Below are positions 17,894 through 25,979 of a stretch of DNA of 64,000 nt, piece after piece. Both the position numbers and the translations under genes were made by a program. The notes under the pieces were generated by a model that had not been told where the DNA came from, did no database searches, and saw only the letters and a program-made list of their open reading frames with translations. The stretch comes from Flavobacterium sp. 245 (lineage in GTDB: Bacteria; Bacteroidota; Bacteroidia; Flavobacteriales; Flavobacteriaceae): assembly GCF_004362055.1 (NCBI RefSeq), contig NZ_SNXB01000015.1, positions 33,894 to 97,893 of the forward strand, read 5' to 3'. How positions within the stretch are numbered: position 1 is the first letter of the stretch; each line of letters opens with the position of its first letter.

Positions 17894-18532
17894 TTAATTC
17901 GAAAATATAAATTTACCAATATCATTTATTTTATATTTATATAGATTTTTGTATTCGATTTCTCCGCAATAGTAATAATCATTAATTGATATTATTTTTT
18001 TTTGACTAATGCAGAAATCTCGATAGCCACTGCATTCGCTACTAAATGTAGAAGCTATTATTAGATTATCTATATTTTTTTGATTATGGTCAAAAGTTTG
18101 TATTTCTATTCTTGGTTGTATCATTTCAGAATCAAATAAATAAACGAACAGTATAGCTGTGATGTTATTATTAATTTTTAACTTGGAAATTGCAAATGCC
18201 TTTCCTTCATAAGGATAATGCATAAAATTAGCTTGCTTATCTGAAACAAAATCTTCTGTGTTTTTATGGAACAATCTATTGACATCGGATAAATTACTTT
18301 TTATAATACTATGATAACTTAAAAAGGTATCTAATTTTGTTTGATAATAATTACTCTTTGGCATTGTATCGATTTTGAAACAATAAGGAAGAAATATTTC
18401 TTTTAATTCCTTATTATTACTCTTTATTGTCTCAGTATTTCCTGAATTTTGTGTTTTTTTTAAACTATTGGTTTTATTATCATATTTACATGATAACAAA
18501 ATGAAGATTAGTATGAATGCTAAATTTTTCAT
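17894..18532 (-). CDS. Lipoprotein of unknown function, intact parent of the truncated copy at 14556
   Basis: 212 residues, lipobox FILLSC (Cys15). The N-terminal 120 residues are nearly identical to the truncated copy at 14556-14948. The C-terminal part (ITAILFVYLFDSEMIQPRIE, then TFSSECSGYRDFCISQKK) is present only here and holds two Cys that could form a disulfide. No family recognised. It lies second or third behind the effector gene in the same orientation, hence an immunity candidate. Confidence 0.75.
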   Translation of the reverse strand: MKNLAFILIFILLSCKYDNKTNSLKKTQNSGNTETIKSNNKELKEIFLPYCFKIDTMPKSNYYQTKLDTFLSYHSIIKSNLSDVNRLFHKNTEDFVSDKQANFMHYPYEGKAFAISKLKINNNITAILFVYLFDSEMIQPRIEIQTFDHNQKNIDNLIIASTFSSECSGYRDFCISQKKIISINDYYYCGEIEYKNLYKYKINDIGKFIFSN

Positions 18533-18608
18533 TATTCTTTAATTATTTTTATTTCTGAATGATCATATCCTGACAAATGTAAATGATGATGGTGTCTATA
18601 TCCTTTAG

Positions 18609-18698
18609 CCCCTGCTGGCGCGAGCGTCCTGCTCGTGCGCACAATCTATATAACTAAAAAGTCTATGTGTTCACGAGCAGGACGCTCGCGCCAGCAGA
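18609..18698. repeat. REP-like palindrome, 'GCTGGCGCGAGCGTCCCGC' family, copy 3
   Basis: Left arm CCCCTGCTGGCGCGAGCGTC, then CTGCTCGTG; right arm CACGAGCAGGACGCTCGCGC, then CAGCAG. Here the CCCGC of the other copies is CCTGC and the right arm carries the matching GCAGG. The loop (CACAATCTATATAACTAAAAA) is nearly the same as in copy 2. Confidence 0.85.
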
Positions 18699-18734
18699 GG
18701 CGAATCTTCAAAAGCAAATGTTTGTTATTCAAAT

Positions 18735-19595
18735 TTAATTTTCACATTTTTCTAGTAAAACAGGATTGTCATTACTAATAATAGGGTCTGTATATTGTCT
18801 TTGCTTATTAACTTTGTTATAAAAGCCGAGCCAATTAAATTCGATTTTATCATTCTCCAAAATTTTGATAATTGCAATTTCATTATCATTTAAATAGCTC
18901 TCTGAGTAAACATCTTTTGAACCAAAACCATCAAGTCTATTCAATTTATATTTTAAGGTTTTGTCTCCTGCTTTTCCATTAACCTTAGTTAAATGAATAT
19001 AATAGTTATTGGGTTCAACGCATATTATTAGTTCATTTTCTTTTACTGTTATCCCTATTGGATTATTACAATTTGTTCCCCATTTTCCATTAATAGAACT
19101 AACTTTCGTCTCTTTTTCTTTACCCTCGCAACCCTCATAACATTCTTTACAGGACTGTTGCTTATGTATAATCGTATTAGCGTAAAGGCTGTCTATGAAT
19201 AACTCATTGTTAATTTTCCAATATTTTTTGTTATTATCAATTGCTTCAAAAGTTATACTTTCTTTGCTGATTGCAGTCTTACCAAAAATATACTCGCCAG
19301 AATACTTGTATTTATTATTTTCATTCTTCTGTGATAAGACTTTAAACGTATAAAATTCTTGCCCTAAATCATGAAAGATACTATCATGATAAACTATATA
19401 TTTTTCAATATTTGCATCACAAGGTTGATAAATTACCCTTTCTTTTCCATTTTGACTTACACGATAGAATGTATGCTTTTCAGTATTTGACAAAATCTGA
19501 CTGTCGTTAATATTGTTTTTATTTGTTTGTTTTTTATCTTGACATGAGGATGCCAATGATATTAATATAAAATATAAAATTGTTATTTTTCTCAT
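18735..19595 (-). CDS. Lipoprotein, likely cognate immunity protein of the adjacent effector
   Basis: 286 residues, lipobox SLASSC (Cys18). It starts one base after the effector stop (19597), the tightest link in the cluster, so it is the first choice for cognate immunity. The middle has a Cys-rich turn (KQQSCKECYEGCEGKEKETK, about 133-152). The C-terminal half (ISSINGKWGTNCNNPIG region to FNWLGFYNKVNKQ) reads as a beta-barrel-like fold and includes a WGTNC motif, as in several small proteins that bind ligands. Lipid anchoring would place it in the periplasm, where a muramidase/peptidase effector acts. Family not recognised; the role is inferred. Confidence 0.7.
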   Translation of the reverse strand: MRKITILYFILISLASSCQDKKQTNKNNINDSQILSNTEKHTFYRVSQNGKERVIYQPCDANIEKYIVYHDSIFHDLGQEFYTFKVLSQKNENNKYKYSGEYIFGKTAISKESITFEAIDNNKKYWKINNELFIDSLYANTIIHKQQSCKECYEGCEGKEKETKVSSINGKWGTNCNNPIGITVKENELIICVEPNNYYIHLTKVNGKAGDKTLKYKLNRLDGFGSKDVYSESYLNDNEIAIIKILENDKIEFNWLGFYNKVNKQRQYTDPIISNDNPVLLEKCEN

Positions 19596-19596
19596 T

Positions 19597-22020
19597 TTAA
19601 TTGTTTCTTCTGACTTCTGTTACTGTATAATTATGGGTGTTTCCGTAGCTTTTGCCTACTAACATTAAATTATCTTGTAAGTATAATTTATTCTTTTCAG
19701 CTGTTCCTTCTTCACTAATTTTTGAACCTACATCAAAAAAGCGATAATATATATTCCCATCTTCACAACCTTTACCCACGATTACAAAAAAATGATCAGT
19801 GGCTTTATGTGTATTGTAAGTACTCTTTCTTAAGTTGTCATCTAGTCCAACGATTACAGGTTTACCAAGTATAAGTTGAGAATCAATGTAATCTAAACCA
19901 GCTTGAGCATTTTGTACGTTTAATTTATCTCCTTTTTGGTCAACAGTATAAATAGGATTAATATTAGCCCCTCCAATTATGCCGTAATTTTTAAGTATTT
20001 TAACGCTTGCTGCCCAACATTCGTGAGGCTTCTGAGTAATCCAATGTTCAGTTTTTGCTACATCATAATGATTTTCATTGCACTTATCACAAGAACCGGA
20101 TTGAAATTCTGTCTGTTCTGCACAGCAGCTATATCCAAATTCTTTTAAAAAACCTTCTTTTAAGTGTAATTTCCATGTTTGTTTATTGGTAAGTTCTTCT
20201 TTTAAAAATTTCTCATAATTTGCTTTACATTCCTGTATTGTTTTTGAAGGTTGACCATATGGAGAATCTGGTAAGCTAGCCCAACATAGACTTGATAGTA
20301 AGGTTGCTTTTTTGATATCGTTATCAATTATTAATTTAATGATATCAGCTTGTTGACCTTTAAATTTTTTTCTCCTATCTTTTATTTTAGTTTCCTTTTC
20401 TACATCCCGAATTGTTTTATCCTTATTTTTCCAATAAATAGGATTATAAAAACTATTTGGCCTATCAGTAGTATAATTATGTTTTAAAATTACAAGGCAT
20501 AATTTATCCTGTGATTCCTGATTAAAATTTAAAATATTATATTTAGTTCTATAAGTTTTTAATCCATCATAAGTATCTGACATTATTTGATATGCTCCGG
20601 CAGCTGAAGAGGAATATCCATTTGTGGATATAATTTCATGAGGGTGGTTACTCATATCAGAAAATTGCTTTCCACTAAATTGTGTTGTGTAACCTCTTTC
20701 AGAAACTGTTCCTTCTCCAACACGTAACATTCTCATAAATGCTTTTACTCTTGCTTCATATTCACATACATCTTTTTTCTCTTCTTTGTGATTCTTTTTA
20801 TCTGGCATATCAACCTTAAATAGTGTATTAAAAATTTCAAAAGGATCCTGCTTAAAAACACTAGCATCAACATCAACAATGGCACTTTTTGTAAAAGCAT
20901 GTGTCTGTATAACTTCAACTTCTGCAAATAATTCCTGTTCATTTCCTTCTTCTAAATAATTCCCGCCCCAACTTCTTGGTATTGTATTGAGGGAAACCAC
21001 TATTGCATGCAAATTTGATTGAATGGTAAATTCCTTTTGGAACAATAAATCATCTTTCCCGTAATCGTCATCAAATAATTTAAGGCGAACTTCTTTTCCC
21101 TTTAAATTGCTCGAATTTATCCAAACCTTGATTTGTTTTTCTCTAAATCTTCCTTTTATTGCATCTCCTGATGTATCAGTAATATTCACGCTATTAATTT
21201 TGCCTTTTGCTTCTGCAGGAGCGTTTGGCTTATGTGATTTCGGTAGTTCCGTTTTAGGTTGTTTTGCTGGTGCTTTAGTGACTACAGTCGCTTTTTGAGT
21301 TGTTTTGCCTTTATAAGGAGCCACCGGTGTTTCCGGAGCGTTGATATTAACATTGTTACTGGCTGTTTTTTCTCTGTTGTACTCTGCCGTCACATAATAC
21401 TCGTGAATTTTATCATTTTCTGGACCTCCTTTTGTTGCAATTTTCGCGAAACTGGGGCTTAATAGAAAATCAATATCCGCTTTTCCAAAATTGACAATTG
21501 CAGAGCGCGTTTCTATGAAATTTTTCTCATTGGCTTTGCTGTGTCCAGCTCCTTTTACATCATCTTCCCAAAGGGTAACATGTACACGGCGCTTTTCCAT
21601 GTTCAGACAAAATACTCTGGCCTTGACTGTTTGCCCGTATGCCAGACGTCCTGTTATTTTACTTCCGTTTTTATCCAATAACTCGACATGATCTATTTTT
21701 GGATGGGCAGGTAATGGCTTGATGTCAAGTCTGGCTACTTTGTCGCCTTTTCTTGCCAATAAACGGATACCTTTTCTGGTTAGGCTTTTCTCGAAGAAGG
21801 TATAAGTGACTTGCTTTCCTGTTTTATCATTTTCTTTTGTTTTGCGCCATTTGCCTAACTCCAAAACATACACTTCCCACTTGACCTGATTTTCTGGGGT
21901 TTTTGGAATATAAACAAATTCCTGGGTTGGGGAAATCTCCGAAAAAAAATCGCTTATGGTATAAAATTCTAAAACACCAACCACAGGATTAGGGTTTCCT
22001 ATTATTTTAAAATCTGACAT
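19597..22020 (-). CDS. Probable T6SS effector: GH104 muramidase plus papain-like peptidase
   Basis: 807 residues, no signal peptide. Residues 1-400 are two similar beta-sandwich modules (e.g. KIDHVELLDKNGSKITGRL at 108-126 and KINSVNITDTSGDAIKGRF at 274-292) joined by a Pro/Ala linker (229-270). Residues 420-625 match lambda endolysin (GH104): RVKAFMRMLRVGEGT with the catalytic Glu436, SSAAGAYQIMSDTYDGL, QESQDKLCL, and CWASLPDSPYGQP. A Cys-rich knot (C632, C633, C644, C647) leads to a C39/papain-like peptidase with Cys668 (HECWAAS), His743 (TDHFFVIVG) and Asp763 (FFDVGS). The gene starts 6 bases after a DUF4280 PAAR-like gene, as for cargo effectors of Bacteroidota T6SS. It would attack peptidoglycan glycan and perhaps peptide bonds. 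The peptidase may instead process the effector itself. Domain calls are strong; secretion is inferred. Confidence 0.85.
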   Translation of the reverse strand: MSDFKIIGNPNPVVGVLEFYTISDFFSEISPTQEFVYIPKTPENQVKWEVYVLELGKWRKTKENDKTGKQVTYTFFEKSLTRKGIRLLARKGDKVARLDIKPLPAHPKIDHVELLDKNGSKITGRLAYGQTVKARVFCLNMEKRRVHVTLWEDDVKGAGHSKANEKNFIETRSAIVNFGKADIDFLLSPSFAKIATKGGPENDKIHEYYVTAEYNREKTASNNVNINAPETPVAPYKGKTTQKATVVTKAPAKQPKTELPKSHKPNAPAEAKGKINSVNITDTSGDAIKGRFREKQIKVWINSSNLKGKEVRLKLFDDDYGKDDLLFQKEFTIQSNLHAIVVSLNTIPRSWGGNYLEEGNEQELFAEVEVIQTHAFTKSAIVDVDASVFKQDPFEIFNTLFKVDMPDKKNHKEEKKDVCEYEARVKAFMRMLRVGEGTVSERGYTTQFSGKQFSDMSNHPHEIISTNGYSSSAAGAYQIMSDTYDGLKTYRTKYNILNFNQESQDKLCLVILKHNYTTDRPNSFYNPIYWKNKDKTIRDVEKETKIKDRRKKFKGQQADIIKLIIDNDIKKATLLSSLCWASLPDSPYGQPSKTIQECKANYEKFLKEELTNKQTWKLHLKEGFLKEFGYSCCAEQTEFQSGSCDKCNENHYDVAKTEHWITQKPHECWAASVKILKNYGIIGGANINPIYTVDQKGDKLNVQNAQAGLDYIDSQLILGKPVIVGLDDNLRKSTYNTHKATDHFFVIVGKGCEDGNIYYRFFDVGSKISEEGTAEKNKLYLQDNLMLVGKSYGNTHNYTVTEVRRNN

Positions 22021-22026
22021 GGTACT

Positions 22027-22518
22027 TTATTTACAAATTGAATCATGATCCTCTAAACGCTCTCTAAACTCAGCCATATTAACCAGCGGATTTATTTGAT
22101 TGCTTATCATATCATTGGCGTTCCTGACGTTTTGTTTGCTGGGCTCAGCTTTTTGCCCGTGTTTGTCCACCGTAATACAATCCGGACCGCCAATAGGGCA
22201 GGTTGCCTTGCTGTCCTCCACTAAAATTTTGCCTTGATTACTCAGCGTTACTTTTTCATAAGCGCCATTCCATTGCGTTATTACAGCCTGGCAGGGTTTG
22301 TAACTGCTTCCCGTGGGCTGGAGTTTACAGTTGCCGAAAGTGTTTTTTTCTAAAGTTTGTCCCGTTTCTTTTGTTGTTGCAATTAGCTTTTTTTCAGCAT
22401 CTTTATCATTTGCAAAATGCTTATTTTGTGATTTTACTTTTAAAATATCGGTCTGAGGCTTTTCACTAAATTTGCATTTAACTGTTGCGCCTTGAACTAC
22501 TACGTGTTTTCCGCTCAT
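22027..22518 (-). CDS. PAAR-like protein (DUF4280)
   Basis: 163 residues. MSGKHVVVQGATVKCKFS at the start and the later CPIGGPDCITVDKHGQKAE belong to DUF4280, the PAAR-like family that caps the T6SS spike in Bacteroidota and occurs just upstream of toxin genes. Conserved Cys residues (C15, C63, C78, C110 and C117 by eye) could bind metal or form disulfides. It leads the cassette and is 6 bases from the effector gene. No VgrG, Hcp (TssD), sheath or baseplate genes are in the window, so the delivery apparatus would be encoded elsewhere. Confidence 0.8.
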   Translation of the reverse strand: MSGKHVVVQGATVKCKFSEKPQTDILKVKSQNKHFANDKDAEKKLIATTKETGQTLEKNTFGNCKLQPTGSSYKPCQAVITQWNGAYEKVTLSNQGKILVEDSKATCPIGGPDCITVDKHGQKAEPSKQNVRNANDMISNQINPLVNMAEFRERLEDHDSICK

Positions 22519-22660
22519 GATTTGGTTTTTATATTAGTTAATTGGTTCTTAAATCGGATAGATATTACCTTGTATTGTAAATAAAATCTTATAATTAACG
22601 AATATAATATTTTTCTTAAAATAAAATAATTTTCTTACAAACTTTAACTTTGGATAAACC

Positions 22661-22759
22661 TTCTTATGAAAAAGAATGCCTTAGCCCTGATGGGAGAGAA
22701 AATCCCTTTGTGCTGGGGTTCGGCACAAAAGATTTGGAAGGACAGCAGGAATAGCTCCT
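22661..22759 (+). repeat. Structured interspersed element, 'AGCCCTGATGGGAG ... AGCTCCT' family, copy 2
   Basis: TTCTTATGAA, TTAGCCCTGATGGGAGA, hairpin CCCTTTGTGCTG-GGGTT-CGGCACAAAAG, then GGACAGCAGGAATAGCTCCT. The stem is preserved relative to the copies at 11061 and 33472 although its bases differ. The remainder of 22519-22945 holds the next repeat and degenerate CCTTAGAACCTTAG runs; no gene is visible. Confidence 0.75.
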
Positions 22760-22789
22760 ACATTAAAAACGAAATTCAAATTTTTCACG

Positions 22790-22828
22790 TTTTCAAAAGC
22801 CTTTGACTCCGCTCAGGGTGACAATCGT
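22790..22828. repeat. Half-copy of the 'CTTTGACTCCGCTCAGGGTGACAAT' repeat
   Basis: The same block as at 11781-11820, including the flanking GTTTTCAAAAGCC, with C-to-T at one base (CTTTGACT for CTTCGACT). Confidence 0.65.
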
Positions 22829-22917
22829 GGAAAAAACCTCTGAACCTTTGTCCCTTTGCACCTCAAAAAAAACCTTAGAACCTTAGTATCTTAGCCTCTC
22901 AGAACCTTAAAAAAGCC

Positions 22918-22925
22918 TATTTTTG
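22918..22925 (+). promoter_or_regulatory. Probable -7 element of the FAD/Fe-S oxidase gene
   Basis: TATTTTTG fits TAnnTTTG and lies 20 bases before the ATG at 22946. No good -33 TTG is seen; the upstream bases are a repeat of CTTAG units. Confidence 0.35.
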
Positions 22926-22945
22926 TCAAATCATATTCAGCAAAA

Positions 22946-25852
22946 ATGTCACTACTTAAGGATTTAGAACAATTATCAGCATCGTTGGAAGGAACACTTT
23001 TATACGATGATCTTCATAAAACACTTTATTCGACCGATGCTTCGGTGTATCGGATTAAACCAAAAGCGGTTGCCTTGCCTAAAACGATCGCAGATATTAG
23101 TAAACTGATTCGGTTTGCGGGGGAGCATCAGAATTCGATTACGCCAAGAACGGCGGGAACTTCGCTGGCCGGACAAACGGTGGGCGACGGAATTGTGGTT
23201 GATGTTTCGAAGAATTTTACCAAAATCCTGAATTTCGACCCGATAAAAAAAACAGTTACTGTCGAGCCTGGCGTGATTCGCGATGAACTGAATTTGTTTC
23301 TGAAACCTCATGGCGTATTTTTCGGCCCGAATACTTCGACCTCCAACCGCTGTATGATTGGTGGAATGGTAGGCAATAATTCTTCGGGAACGACTTCGAT
23401 TCGCTATGGCGTGACGCGCGATAAAATTGTGGAGATCAAAGCGATTTTGAGCGATGGATCGGAAGTGGTTTTTAAGGAACTGACTTCGGCTGAATTCATC
23501 GAGAAAACCAAAGGCGATACTTTAGAAAATAAAATATACAAAAGCGTTTACGACGAACTTTCGGTAAAAGCAACGCAGGATGAAATTGTAAAAGAGTTTC
23601 CGAAACCGGAGATTCACAGAAGAAATACGGGTTATGCCGTTGATATTTTACTGAAATCGGATTTGTTTGGCGGAACGGAACCGACCATAAACCTCGGAAA
23701 ATTACTCTGCGGAAGCGAAGGAACTTTGGCTTTTACTTATGAAATCACTTTAAAAGTTGACGATTTACCGCCCGCTAATAATATTATGGTCGTGGCACAT
23801 TATCATAGCATTCAGGAATCGCTGGAATCTGTTGTGGTGGCGATGAAACATCATTTGTACACCGCAGAAATGATCGACGACACGATTCTGGATTGTACCA
23901 AAACGAATCGTGAACACATTAAAAACCGTTTCTTTTTGGTGGGAGAACCGAAAGCGATTATGATGTTTGAAGTGGCTTCGCACGACGCGCAAGATGCCGA
24001 AAATCAGGCGAATGCTTTAGTTGCCGATTTAGAAAAAAACAACTTTGGCTACGCACTTGTAAAAATTTACGGAGCGGATATTGAAAAAGTAAACGAATTG
24101 AGAAAAGCCGGTCTAGGGCTTTTGGGAAGTATTGTTGGAGACGACAAAGCCGCCGATTCTATTGAAGATACTGCGGTTGAGTTGAGCGATTTACCAGCTT
24201 ATATTGCAGAGTTTTCGGCGATGATGCTGCGTCACGGACAAGGTGCGATTTATTATGCGCATGCGGGTGCGGGCGAACTGCATTTGCGTCCGGTTTTGAA
24301 TTTGAAGAAAACATCGGACTTAAAATTATTCAGAACCATCGCGACCGATGTGGCGATTTTGGTGAAGAAATACAGAGGTTCGCTAAGCGGGGAACACGGC
24401 GACGGAATTGTGCGCGGCGAGTTTATTCCGTTTATGATTGGCGAGACAAATTATGAATTGCTGAAACGCATTAAACTGGCTTTTGACCCGAATTCGGTTT
24501 TGAATATCGGGAAGATTGTGAACGCTTTAAAGATGGATGAAAACCATCGAGTGGTTTCGGGAAGGGTAGAACCGGATATTAAAACGTTTCAGGATTTCTC
24601 AGACAGTTTAGGAATTTTGCGTGCGGCCGAAAAATGCAACGGTTCCGGCGATTGTAGAAAATTGCCATCGGCAGGCGGAGCGATGTGTCCGAGTTATCGT
24701 GCGACTAAAAATGAAAAAGAAACGACACGTGCGAGAGCGAATGCGTTACGTGAATATTTGACGTATTCGGAGAAAGAAAATAAATTCGACCAGAAAGAAT
24801 TGTACGAAGTTTTTGAGTTGTGTGTGAGCTGTAAAGCCTGTGCCAGCGAATGTCCGAGTAATGTGGATGTTGCTACTTTAAAAGCCGAATTTTTATACCA
24901 ATACCAAAAAGCAAACGGTTTCTCAACCCGAAATAAGATTTTTGCCCACAATGCAAAACTGAATAAAATGGGAAGTTTGTTTCCGTCGATAACCAACTTT
25001 ATTTCGAATCAGTCGCTGGTTAAAAAAAGTATGGGAATTGCACCGGAAAGACAAGTACCGCTTTTGGCGAAAAAGACTTTCAGAAAATGGTATGAAAATC
25101 ATAAACCTCCTGTTACGGAATTTCCGAATGGAAAATTGTATTTGTTTGTAGATGAATTTACCAATTATTATGATGTAAATATAGGAATCGATGCTTTCGA
25201 ATTATTAACCAAATTAGGTTATCAAGTTCTGGTTATCGACCATGAAGAAAGCGGAAGAGCTTATTTATCTAAAGGTTTTTTGGAGGAAGCAAAAAAAATA
25301 GCCAATCAAAATATCAACATTTTTAAAGATTTGGTTTTAGGCAATGCGCCTTTGGTTGGTATTGAGCCTTCTGCGATTTTAACTTTCAGGGATGAATATC
25401 TTCGCCTGGCAGATGATAAGGAAGAAGCTGAGAAGTTATCGCGAAATGCTTTTACCATTGAGGAATTCTTTAAAAAAGAAATTATCGATGGTAAAATTAA
25501 ACCGGATTCTTTTTCGGATGAAAAGAAAGAAATCAAGATTCACGGACACTGTCATCAGAAATCATTGAGTTCTGTTGAAGCGACTTTTGCGATGCTGAAT
25601 TTACCAATTAATAATACGGTTACGATTTATAATTCGGGCTGTTGTGGAATGGCGGGATCTTTTGGTTACGAAAAAGAACATTACCAAGTGAGTATGCAAA
25701 TGGGAGAGGACACGCTTTTTCCAAAAGTTCGCAATACTGCTGAGAACGTAAAAATCGCCGCTGCAGGAACGAGCTGTCGTCATCAAATTTATGATGGAAC
25801 GAGTAGGGAAGCGCAGCATCCGGTGAGTATTTTGAGGGCTTGTTTGAAATGA
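22946..25852 (+). CDS. FAD-linked oxidase fused to Fe-S/CCG domain (D-lactate dehydrogenase-like)
   Basis: 968 residues combining a GlcD-type FAD-binding oxidase with a GlpC-type iron-sulfur module. The N-terminal half has the FAD-binding loop PRTAGTSLAGQTVGDG (about 67-82), NRCMIGGMVGNNSSGTTS and SGEHGDGIVRGEF. The second half has 4Fe-4S ligands: CNGSGDC followed by MCPSYRAT, then CVSCKACASECPSNV. Near the end are HGHCHQKSL and NSGCCGMAGSFGYE, the CCG-domain cluster site. Such fusions oxidise D-lactate, D-2-hydroxyglutarate or related 2-hydroxy acids and pass electrons to the quinone pool at the membrane. The substrate cannot be told from sequence. It stands alone between repeats and is read from its own promoter. 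Confidence 0.9.
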   Translation: MSLLKDLEQLSASLEGTLLYDDLHKTLYSTDASVYRIKPKAVALPKTIADISKLIRFAGEHQNSITPRTAGTSLAGQTVGDGIVVDVSKNFTKILNFDPIKKTVTVEPGVIRDELNLFLKPHGVFFGPNTSTSNRCMIGGMVGNNSSGTTSIRYGVTRDKIVEIKAILSDGSEVVFKELTSAEFIEKTKGDTLENKIYKSVYDELSVKATQDEIVKEFPKPEIHRRNTGYAVDILLKSDLFGGTEPTINLGKLLCGSEGTLAFTYEITLKVDDLPPANNIMVVAHYHSIQESLESVVVAMKHHLYTAEMIDDTILDCTKTNREHIKNRFFLVGEPKAIMMFEVASHDAQDAENQANALVADLEKNNFGYALVKIYGADIEKVNELRKAGLGLLGSIVGDDKAADSIEDTAVELSDLPAYIAEFSAMMLRHGQGAIYYAHAGAGELHLRPVLNLKKTSDLKLFRTIATDVAILVKKYRGSLSGEHGDGIVRGEFIPFMIGETNYELLKRIKLAFDPNSVLNIGKIVNALKMDENHRVVSGRVEPDIKTFQDFSDSLGILRAAEKCNGSGDCRKLPSAGGAMCPSYRATKNEKETTRARANALREYLTYSEKENKFDQKELYEVFELCVSCKACASECPSNVDVATLKAEFLYQYQKANGFSTRNKIFAHNAKLNKMGSLFPSITNFISNQSLVKKSMGIAPERQVPLLAKKTFRKWYENHKPPVTEFPNGKLYLFVDEFTNYYDVNIGIDAFELLTKLGYQVLVIDHEESGRAYLSKGFLEEAKKIANQNINIFKDLVLGNAPLVGIEPSAILTFRDEYLRLADDKEEAEKLSRNAFTIEEFFKKEIIDGKIKPDSFSDEKKEIKIHGHCHQKSLSSVEATFAMLNLPINNTVTIYNSGCCGMAGSFGYEKEHYQVSMQMGEDTLFPKVRNTAENVKIAAAGTSCRHQIYDGTSREAQHPVSILRACLK

Positions 25853-25860
25853 GAAATAGA

Positions 25861-25972
25861 ACGCGGATGACGCGGATTTAAGCAGATTAGCGCGGATTTT
25901 TTTATTTCATCCGTTTATGTAAAAAAAAACAGTAAACCAGCGTCAATCCGTTTAAATCCGCGTCATCCGCGT
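25861..25972. repeat. Inverted repeat, 'ACGCGGATGACGCGGATTTA' family
   Basis: Perfect 20-base arms (25861-25880 and 25953-25972) around a 72-base loop containing further GCGGATTT / AATCCG units. It occupies nearly the whole gap between the convergent oxidase and oxidoreductase genes and could serve as a bidirectional terminator. Confidence 0.75.
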
Positions 25973-25979
25973 GCTAAAA

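Noticed and set aside
13326..22518. Complete T6SS locus
   Set aside because: Only the PAAR-like/effector part and exported small proteins are present; no sheath, Hcp, VgrG, baseplate or ClpV gene is visible.
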